Assembly (NCBI GenBank): GCA_963680875.1
Contig: OY804586.1
Location: forward strand, 57,322,203 to 57,386,202
Direction of reading: 5' to 3'
Length of the DNA stretch: 64,000 bases
From: Bathymodiolus brooksi
Lineage: Eukaryota; Mollusca; Bivalvia; Mytilida; Modiolidae
Each line of letters begins with the position of its first letter. The stretch's first letter is position 1. Below the pieces are notes generated by a model. It was not told the origin of the DNA. It ran no database searches and saw only the letters and a program-made list of their open reading frames with translations. Positions 56,440-64,000 of the stretch are shown here, piece by piece. A program made the translations under genes and the position numbers.

Positions 56440-57323
56440 AATAGATGGGTGTTTAACTTGACACGGTTTGTCGTCTGTATTATTTATGTATTACCTTAGA
56501 CACCTAAGGATATGCACGTGTCTAAGTTCATAAATAAACAAAATCACACCACGATAAAGGTGAGATATTGCTAAAGTTGGCGTTGAAAACCAATCAATCA
56601 ATGGAGAAGGAACCTGTCACCCTTCCGGAGCACATGACACGAGTTCATCCTCGGTTTTTAGTGGGTTCGTGTTTCTCGGTTTTTCGTTGTCCGTGTATGT
56701 AGTGTTTTGTAGATCGTTGTTTGTCCTTTTTCTTTTTGGCCATTGTGTCGTCTGTCCTCAAGAATGTGAATAAATTGGTGAGAAAGTGTGACACTTGAGA
56801 ATATTAATGAATTGTTAAAAATTAATTATAGTTTGGGAAAGCACGTGGTTTTCATTACAACATATATATACATATTAAAAATTGGTTCCAGCTAGGAGCA
56901 ATTTATTTTATTACAATGCATAAGACTAAAATACGTCAGTAATTTGACACAATCACACAGCATGTGTTATCAAAAGAACAACAGTGATCTATCTATTGAG
57001 CTTTTATTAGCTAAGGTGTTAAAGATCTTTATAACACTTGTCAGGGGTGTGTTCGACTTGCAGTTTGATAAAAGAAAAAAGAACAAATTTATCTTTTAAT
57101 GAATAAAAAATATATAAATGCAACAGCACATATTTAACATATTTTACATTGGTATACTTTGAATTACATTAACGGAAATAAATATAAAACGGTTTGTGCA
57201 GAATTGACATTCGCCTAAGTCGCCTTGGACATAATTATTTATGGAATTGCGAATTATTTTTGCTTTAATAGTTATGATCCTATATATTCCCACCCACGTC
57301 TTGTAGCTCTAAATTGATTCTGG
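56440..57323 (+). repeat. SINE tail, RT-element tail and spacer
   Basis: 56547-56607 is a SINE tail (CCACGATAAAGGTGAGATATTG). 56608-56765 is the dispersed RT-element tail (CCTGTCACCCTTCCGGAGCAC, TGGGTTCGTGTTTCTCGG, GGCCATTGTGTCGTCTGTCC) also seen at 37195. 56770-57323 is AT-rich with nothing recognised. Confidence 0.55.
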
Positions 57324-57437
57324 GCCGTCGTGGTCTTGATTGTGATTGTATGGTAGTTGGATTTCCTCCACCAATAAAACTGACCGCCACGATATGGCTG
57401 AAATATTGTTGAAAGTGACGTTAAACACCATCAAGCA
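57324..57437 (+). mobile_element. SINE type 3 with internal deletion
   Basis: Head GGGCCGTCGTGGTCTTGATTG, GTATGGTAGTTGGATTT jumps directly to CCTCCACCAATAAAACTGACCG and the tail CACGATATGGCTGAAATATTG, ACGTTAAACACC. Box B and about 130 bp are missing. Confidence 0.78.
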
Positions 57438-57949
57438 AACAAACAAATGTATTCTATATTCCTTGTTTACAATTCCTTTGGAATTTATTTCAAGACACAC
57501 TTGAATGAGAAAAAAAGGGGGTTAACTGGGTGTTTGCTCAATAAGGCATGATTTTTACGAACTTGACATAGTTGCAACTAAAATAAATGTGGCTTTGAAA
57601 TTTCTTGACTTGAGCATGAAAATATAGCATTTTTTTAATAAAGACGAAAAAGTGTAGCTATATCTTATTTAAATCTTTTGCATGAGAGTATGTATGATGA
57701 TCTTACTGTTATTTTTAATGTCAGCATCAATATTTTTTCGTTTTAGTCTTGCATGAGGGTACAGGATCATACATATTGTGTCCCTTACGATAATGAATGA
57801 TTCCTTCCTCTATTATAAGAACTTGTTGTCCATATTTCTTGGGGGGGGGGGGGGAGGGGTCTTCTTTGACGTACCAATAAAATGGACCTCTATGATATAA
57901 CTGAAATATTGTTGAAAGTGACGTTAAACACCATACACCACACCCAACC
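57438..57949 (+). repeat. Spacer with a SINE tail scrap
   Basis: 57868-57935 (ACCAATAAAATGGACCTCTATGATATAACTG) is another SINE type 3 tail. A G-run lies at 57841-57853. No gene. Confidence 0.5.
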
Positions 57950-58165
57950 ATCATAGTTGCTCCTTCTACATTTAAGCAGGCAGTATTAAGGAATAGGAGC
58001 AAAGTCAGATGGCTTGGGAATTAGGATAATGTGCGAGAGAAGAGTAGCATGTCTATCTGTGGGGTGTTGTTTCAGTTCAGGCTAGCAGTAGAAAAATTCA
58101 GCTTTAAAAGCGTGTTGGTCAAATACAAAGCGGATTTAAATCACCATTTTCTTGAAAAGTACAGT
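57950..58165 (+). mobile_element. SINE type 1, headless
   Basis: TTGCTCCTTCTACATTTAAGCA, GATAATGTGCGAGAGAAGAG, GCATGTCTATCTGTGG and CGTGTTGGTCAAATACAAAGC. Head and tail missing. Confidence 0.65.
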
Positions 58166-58519
58166 CAAACTTGCCCATGTAGTCACCTCTATTAAGCAGT
58201 CACCTGTATTAAAAGGTCACATAAACCAGCAAAATTGATCACCTGTTAGAATACAGTCAAACCTGCCTTGTTTATATAACAAATTACTGTCTGTGAAGGG
58301 CAGCCACAGTTTCCCAATAAATGAATAGTGCATATAATTTTAACCTGTATGTAAATGGCACAATTTCAGGTTCCCGTGAGGATCCTTTACACACAGGTTT
58401 GAGTGAAGTTATTTTAATTTGGGTGTGTATTTGAGGGTATATATTTGAAAAATAAACTGTTCATAAGGAAAATAAAACATAAAATGCAGAAAATTTAGTT
58501 TTAGTTTTTTGTTTTGTAG
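58166..58519. other. Intron-like spacer before the WAP exon
   Basis: No repeat family recognised apart from CAGTCAAACTTGCC / CAGTCAAACCTGCC, about 90 bp apart. Ends in the T-rich acceptor tract TTTTTTGTTTTGTAG. Confidence 0.5.
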
Positions 58520-58622
58520 ACCTCCAGCAGAGCATGTCCAGCTGCACCCCCTAAGGACCCCTCATGTCTATTCCGACGTATCGGTCCAGGGTGTCAAACC
58601 GATTCAGATTGTAAGACTACAG
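58520..58622 (+). CDS. Exon encoding the first half of a WAP four-disulfide-core domain
   Basis: A 103-bp exon bounded by TTTTGTAG|ACC and ACAG|GTACCT. It starts in phase 0 and ends one base into a codon. It reads TSSRACPAAPPKDPSC, then LFRRIGPGCQTDSDCKTT. WAP domains are small secreted modules (about 50 residues, eight Cys in four disulfides). Many inhibit serine proteases or are antimicrobial, and some act in shell nacre. Here C6, C16, C25 and C31 give the first four Cys, with the characteristic C-x5-C (CQTDSDC). The domain is completed by the exon at 59072. The inhibitory-loop specificity cannot be judged. An alternative donor (GATT|GTAAGA) would break the WAP pattern. Confidence 0.8.
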
Positions 58623-59071
58623 GTACCTATTGTTTCTTATGTTTAGTGTTCATGTAAATCTGCAAAAAAAATGAATAAGCACAATCTTCCTCAAAAGTGG
58701 GGTCAATACAATTTATAGTACATGTATTTGATTTTCACCAAACCTTAATTAAGTCATCAGATCTAATGCTCCGGACCAATTTTAAACGCTCTTACATAAC
58801 AGCAAAATATTGTATTAATAAAAGCACATTAGCTGGTTTCGGAGCCCGGTGGCTCACTCGCAGCCGCAAGTGATAAAGTTTACCAGTTGCTTGCCCATGG
58901 CCAGTGGTTCTCTCCGGGTACTCCGGCTTCTTGCTCCACTAAAACTGGTCGCCATGATATAGCTGAAATATTGGTGAAAGTGGCGTTAAACACCAACAAT
59001 CAAATCAATCTAAATCATTTAAACCAGTTTCACTGTATAAACATAACATATGTCTTTGTAATTTTAAACAG
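58623..59071 (+). mobile_element. Intron with a SINE type 2 insertion (58841-59015)
   Basis: Within the intron between the two WAP exons lies a 5'-truncated type 2 SINE: GCCCGGTGGCTCACTCGCAG, TTGCTTGCCCATGGCCAGTGG, CTCCGGGTACTCCGG, GCCATGATATAGCTGAAATATTG, ATCAAATCAATC. The 68-codon frame across it is spurious. Confidence 0.78.
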
Positions 59072-59130
59072 GAACAAAGTGCTGTGTCAGTGATTGTGGT
59101 GTCTTGCAGTGTGTCAATTCAATAGCTGCG
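59072..59130 (+). CDS. Exon completing the WAP domain
   Basis: A 59-bp exon after ATTTTAAACAG. Spliced to the previous exon it gives G35-T-K-C38-C39-V-S-D-C43-G-V-L-Q-C48-VNSIAA. That supplies the diagnostic CC pair, CG and final Cys, so all eight WAP cysteines are present in 43 residues. It ends GCG|GTATGC, a plausible donor in phase 0. If unspliced, the frame reads on to TAG at 59173-59175, adding CIVIFDMSGTKLF-like sequence, so this could also be the last exon. The short intron (449 bp) and exact phase match make the two-exon WAP domain convincing. No further exon was recognised downstream. Confidence 0.8.
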
Positions 59131-59334
59131 GTATGCATTGTCATCTTTGATATGTCAGGGACTAAGTTATTCTAGGAAGGAAGGCATCTTAAATTTAAAT
59201 GTTCACATGATTTGCTAAACGTACGTCAAAGAAGAATGACCATTAGTAACATAATTTCTAAATTGCAATATTGAAATTGAATTGTCAATGGTCGTGGAAT
59301 GATCAGATAAGTCTATAAATACATATGGGGGGAG
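59131..59334. other. 3' flank or intron of the WAP gene
   Basis: Possible stop at 59173-59175. No AATAAA or further Cys-rich exon seen. Confidence 0.4.
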
Positions 59335-59603
59335 GGGATATGTGTTTAACGCAACTTTCAACAATATTTCAATTATGTGGTGGCGTTCAGCTTGACAGTT
59401 TTATTGGTGGAAGAAACCCCCCTCCCCCCAAAAAAACCTTGATTCGACCTGTCCCAAGTCATTGACAAACTTTATCAGATAATGTTGTATCAATTGCACA
59501 TCGCCTGAGGGGGTTTCAAACTCACAACTTTTGTGGTGATAGGCACCGATTGCATAGGTAGTTATAAATGCAACTACCATACTATCACGACCACAACGGC
59601 CCC
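59335..59603 (-). mobile_element. SINE type 3, nearly full length
   Basis: Complement: TGTGTTTAACGCAACTTTC tail, GTGGTGGCGTTCAG, GACAAACTTTATCAGATAATG, ATCGCCTGAGGGGGTTTCAAACTC (mutated box B) and CTATCACGACCACAACGGCCCC head. Confidence 0.8.
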
Positions 59604-59633
59604 TATAAATACATACAGAATAACGGTAAATAA

Positions 59634-59845
59634 AGGTAATAACAAAATTACCGAACTCCGAACAATCTTACAAAGGGAAAGTCAAAACTCATAATTATAT
59701 AAACAGACAAAATCAGTCAACAACCGGAAAACTGTGAAAACCGTAATGACCCTGACTTGGTACAGGCATTTCTAAAGAAATGGTGGGTTGAATCAGATTT
59801 TAAGGCGCCAAACCTCCCGCTCTCATTACGGTTCAAAGGTTCCGG
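59634..59845 (-). repeat. Dispersed 210-bp repeat, pair of 22815-23026
   Basis: AAATTACCGAACTCCGAACA, GACAAAATCAGTCAACAACC, GACCCTGACTTGGTACAGGC, AAAGAAATGGTGGGTTGAATC. Reverse complement of the insert that splits the SINE at 22646. Possibly the terminal part of an RT element. Confidence 0.8.
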
Positions 59846-59939
59846 CTGTCACTGTAACAGTATTTAAATACAGGAACAAAATAGGTAAAATAGTTGTCAA
59901 AGCAGTACCATATTCGGTAGTTAAGACAACATTATTTCT

Positions 59940-60668
59940 TTAAAAATAGATTGACACACTTCTATACAACTTGGGACACCTATGCTCATTATAATTTTGG
60001 AATAAGGAAGTTTAATATAATTCATTGTCAATTAAGAAATGAGGCAAGTAACCTGAAGGCACATTTATTTAATGATTTTTTATCTGATAATACTAACTGT
60101 CCAAACTGTAGTGGTTCATTAGAAGATAACAACCATTTTTTGCTTATCTGTCCTAAATTTGATAACTTAAGATTTATCTTATTAGATTCCATACAGACAT
60201 TAATAATATCAAATAATAATAATATTGACATTAATATAGATTTATTATTACATGGAAATAGATCATTTTGATATGATCTAAATACAGAACTTTTTCAAGC
60301 TGTACACAAAGTTCATAATTGACACTCATCGTTTCATTTAAGATGCTTCTTTTTTCAATTGCACTCCTCCCATTATACATTTATTTTGTGTTACTTCCGT
60401 TTTCTTTAACTTCTTGTATGTTTAACTATTTAAAATATTTAGAAAGTCTACAAATTTCACTTCACTCGTAAATTTATTATATATGAAATAATAATGGTGT
60501 TGACAATTACATGTATTGAAGGAACATAATTATCTAAAACATATTATTGATATAATTGTTATATATACTGAATAGATGCCTTGTACATGTAAACGGAGAG
60601 AGCTTGTATAGGCATAGCCTGTTGCTCAATCCTATTCATTTAGTTGTGAATAAAATATGTTTAAAACA
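59940..60668 (+). mobile_element. Short 5'-truncated LINE with 12-bp target duplication
   Basis: AACATTATTTCT flanks it (59928-59939 and 60669-60680). Coding sequence 59948-60271 keeps only the LINE C-terminus (YTTWDTYAHYNFGIRKFNII onward), with the knuckle CPNCSGSLEDNNHFLLICP. The 3' UTR ends AATAAAATATGTTTAAAACA, like the 47-kb LINE. 729 bp; recent insertion of a related but different element. Confidence 0.86.
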
Positions 60669-60689
60669 AACATTATTTCTAGTATCACA

Positions 60690-61530
60690 ACGAGTCCGAT
60701 GGGATGTTAGTGATAATGTATGTCGAGAGCTTTAAAACTTAGGTCATTGTGTTTATCAGTCTGATGAGATGCTAGTGTATGTCTAGAGCTTTAAAACTGA
60801 CGTCATTGTGTTTATCAGTCTGATGAGATGCTAGTGTATATCTAGAGCTTTAAAACTGACGTCATTGTGTTTATCAGTCTGATGAGATGCTAGTGTATGT
60901 CTAGAGCTTTACAACTGACGTCATTGTGTTTATCAGTCTGATGAGATGCTAGTGTATGTCTAGAGCTTTAAAACTGACGTCATTCTGTTTATCAGTCTGA
61001 TGAGATGCTAGTGTATATCTAAAGCTTTAAAACTTAGGTCATTGTGTTTATCAGTCTGATGAGATGCTAGTGTATGTCTAGAGCTTTACAACTGACGTCA
61101 TTGTGTTTATCAGTCTGATGAGATGTTAGTGTATGTCTAGAGCTTTAAAACTGACGTCACTGTGTTTATCAGTCTGATGGGATGTTAGTGTATGTCTAGA
61201 GCTTTAAAACTGACGTCACTGTGTTTATCAGTCTGATGGGATGTTAGTGTATGTCTAGTGCTTTAAAACTGACGTCATTGTGTTTATCAGTCTGATGAGA
61301 TGTTAGTGTATGTCTAGAGCTTTAAAACTGACGTCATTGTGTTTATCAGTCTGATGGGATGTTAGTGTATGTCTAGAGCTTTAAAACTGACGTCATTGTG
61401 TTTATCAGTCTGATGGGATGTTAATGTATGTCTAGAACTTTAAAACTGACGTTATTGTGTTTATCAGTCTGATGGGATGTTAGTGTATGTCTAGAGCTTT
61501 AAAACTGACGTCATTGTGTTTATCAGTCAA
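60690..61530 (+). repeat. 59-bp minisatellite (~14 copies) carrying CRE palindromes
   Basis: Unit: TCATTGTGTTTATCAGTCTG, ATGAGATGCTAGTGTATGTC, TAGAGCTTTAAAACTGACG. The unit junction forms TGACGTCA, the full CREB/ATF site, at 60798, 60857, 60916, 60975, 61093, 61152, 61211, 61270, 61329, 61388 and 61506. It is lost in the units reading TTAGGTCA and TGACGTTA. Confidence 0.95.
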
Positions 61531-63066
61531 GTCATTAATGTGTTTGACAGTGCATTGACCGCTAATTTTCAGTACAAGAGTCGGTTCACTAATACTGGCA
61601 ATATTATTCCGTGAGATCAAAGGAAAAATGTCCAATTACTGATGAAGTCGAATATCGTAGTCAGAGGGACAAAGTATTTTAATTAGAAAAATCCGGATAT
61701 TTGAGTTATCACGGATAAATCAAGCTGAAGATACTACTGATGGACGAAATCTTTACTTTGTGATATCCAAGGAAATATTGATTGATTTATTTGTGCTTAA
61801 CGCCACTTTCAGCAATATTTCAGCTATATTGTAGCGGGATAGGGGTGGCAAAATTAGCGTTTTTCCCCTTTGGTATCTTCAAACTTTTCTTTTAACGTGT
61901 TTCTCAGTATCTATCTAACCCAGGGTCACTTAAGTTCCTTTGCAGTCTATGGGAGATAACACACACAAATAAATAATTCAGAAAAGTTTATGATTTATTA
62001 TTTTCATAAATAAATATATTTTCATTTACAAACAGTCAATTTACACACTGCAGTTAAGAAAATAAAACTATCTAGTGTCAACAATATTGAAATATCAACT
62101 AGAATTATTACTGGATATTTATAATAACATTTCCTAACTTCCAAAAAAAAAGAATTAGTTTATCTTAATGATAATTTCCAGAAAAAAAACCAAATTCAAC
62201 TGTCAGTGTCAACAAATGTGGCTATTATTGGACAGTTTACTTTAATAATTGACAAACTATCAAAATAATTTATCCAAACAATCATACTGAGATCAATAAC
62301 TTGAAGTGATAAAGAATAATTGATGCATTAAATGGACATATTTACATCAAAATTGGAATATGGTAGTTCCAGGTTATTTGAAATGAAATAACGAGAGTTC
62401 CCATTTCAAATCTGATATATTATCTACCTTAGATGATTAGCAATGCTTTAGTTTGTTGCTAACAACTACATGCAGTTATACTAAATTGTGTTTACTTGTT
62501 TGCTTGCTATTTTGTTTATACAAGAGTGTATACATGTACCAATTTTACAATGTCTGCTTTTAGCAACCTATGCTAAAATAACACTGGTATTTATTAAGAG
62601 ATGAATAATTGACTAATTATCGAAATTTGGCAAAGTTCGGTATTAGCGACCTATGCTAATCATATATGAACAATGGTGACGTTTCTAAACATATATTATT
62701 TGACTAGTTGAATAACAATTTAGTAGTGTTCTGTATAGCTACCTATGTTACACATGTGAACAATGACGTTTCTAAACATATATTATTTGGCTTTAGATTA
62801 AATTATCTTCTATTAACTGGAAAACTATTTAAAACATGAAGTTATTCTATAAAACTATACCTATTCTCAACCTTTTAAGAATATTTGTGTAGAAGAATAT
62901 ATTCTGTTTGAGGCCTGGGCACAACTACATGGGCACTGTTTACATTCTAGAACTACTTTATACATTTTATATAGACAAAGAACTAATTAACATAAGATTG
63001 TCATACGTGCGGCGTGACTAATTATAGAATCGGTAACGGTAAGATAATATGGAGTAGTACAGGTGT
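61531..63066. other. AT-rich region with small repeats
   Basis: 61781-61840 is a minus-strand SINE tail (TTAACGCCACTTTCAGCAATAT). At 61860 CCCTTTGGTATCTTCAAAC echoes the RT-element tail. 62565-62790 has three TAGC.ACCTATG.TA...GACGTTTCTAAACATATATTATTTG units. No gene or RNA recognised. Confidence 0.5.
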
Positions 63067-64000
63067 GAAACCTATAATTAATTTCTTTAAGGTTTTCTAC
63101 TAAATTTGTGTTTTTTGGAGCCTACCTGGCCATTTTATCTTAAGTTTAACCGTTCGAAGACCATACATTTTCTGAAACGTCCATGATTCCTCTACGTTCT
63201 GTCAAAATATCAGGCCATGTTTAAAGTCTTGCAGTGAAATGCCAGGCTATGGAAAATACCTACTCTAAAAATAGCTCTGTCATCCCCCAGAAATTCCTTA
63301 TTTATAGGTCATGCATCAAATCCTCCATATCCATATTAAAATACAACTAAATCAATCCAATTTGGGCTCAAAATAATCCTTATACATTTAACTTCAATTA
63401 TCAATTTAATTATTCCATTCCATTCAGTATTTGTCACAATACAACAAAGTGAAAGGAACTTTTTTCTTTAAAAGGGACTACTTTTGTATATGTTCTTAGC
63501 TCTGATTGGTTGAATTACTGGTTTGACACCTACAAGGTTGGAAACCTATAATTAATTTCTTTAAGGTTTTCTACTAAATATGTGTTTTTTCGAGCCTACC
63601 TGGCCATTTTATTTTAAGTTTAACCTTTCGAAGACCATACATTTTCTGAAACGTTCATGATTCCTCTACGTTCTGTCAAAATATCAGGCCATGTTTAAAG
63701 TCTTGCAGTGAAATGCCAGGCTATGGAAAATACCTACTCTAAAAATAGCTCTGTCATCCCCCAGAAATTCCCTATTTATAGGTCATGCATCAAATCCTCC
63801 ATATCCATATCAAAATACAACTATATCCATCAAATTTGGCTCAAAATAATCCTTACACATATAACTTCAATTATCAATTTAATTATTCCATTCCATTCAG
63901 TATGTGTCACAATACAACAAAGTGAAAGGAACTTTTTTCTTTAAAATGGACTACTTTTGTATATGTTCTTAGATCTGATTGGTTGAATTACTGGTTTGAA
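63067..64000 (+). repeat. 474-bp tandem duplication, cut by the window end
   Basis: GAAACCTATAATTAATTTCTTT at 63067 recurs at 63541. The two units agree through CTACCTGGCCATTTTAT, GAAGACCATACATTTTCTGA, CAGGCTATGGAAAATACC and TTCTTAG.TCTGATTGGTTGAA with a few percent difference. The second unit runs to 64000, so more copies may follow. The 78-codon frame in unit 2 is not preserved in unit 1. Confidence 0.9.

Noticed and set aside
58887..59093. 68-codon frame overlapping the second WAP exon region
   Set aside because: It is a SINE type 2 reading in a different frame; the WAP reading is supported by splice sites and cysteine spacing.

Overview
This window is metazoan DNA, almost certainly from a mollusc and probably a bivalve. 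The evidence is the AT-rich intron-style sequence, tRNA-derived SINEs with a shared 3' domain and AATC tails, repeat modules containing phrases such as AAGATGGCCGCC, and an nSTAND-ankyrin gene of the type expanded in molluscs. There are no bacterial operons or CRISPR arrays. Species and class cannot be fixed from sequence alone. All coordinates were read by eye and may be off by a few bases at fuzzy repeat edges.

Layout. 1-9.3 kb is a 332-bp dimeric satellite organised in higher-order A-B-C-D blocks. It is broken by two copies of a 574-bp hAT-type MITE, an internally deleted hAT relative with a BED-finger remnant, and a LINE fragment. 9.3-19.2 kb is a nest of transposons: a second LINE piece, a Harbinger-like MITE, two hAT-like elements with 5-bp target duplications, and several elements built from about 160-bp modules. 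Those modules end in a hairpin plus CTAG or CTGG followed by T, the signature of rolling-circle (Helitron/Helentron) elements. 19.2-23.2 kb holds a piggyBac-type MITE, SINEs and RT fragments. 23.2-27.7 kb is the main protein-coding locus: a STAND P-loop NTPase exon followed by ankyrin repeats. The NTPase frame is intact for 726 codons; the rest is duplicated and frameshifted.

28-38 kb is repeat debris: SINEs, a Crypton-like tyrosine recombinase remnant, chimeric RT remnants and a 63-bp-arm palindrome. At 38.2 kb a signal-peptide first exon ends in a consensus splice donor. At 58.5 and 59.1 kb two exons together encode one WAP four-disulfide-core domain. Their phases match the 38.2-kb exon, so one small secreted WAP protein with a roughly 20-kb first intron is a testable model. 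That putative intron is packed with minisatellites (43, 43, 53 and 84 bp periods), palindromes, SINEs and a recently inserted LINE with a 13-bp target duplication.

60-64 kb holds another short LINE insertion, a 59-bp minisatellite carrying eleven perfect CRE palindromes, and a 474-bp tandem duplication that runs off the window end.

The window's theme is amplification. The satellite, two minisatellites and the ankyrin array all show higher-order duplication of multi-unit blocks. No complete, clearly novel system was found. The best candidates for follow-up are the module-bearing rolling-circle elements, the palindrome-bearing insertions without target duplications, and the split WAP gene.
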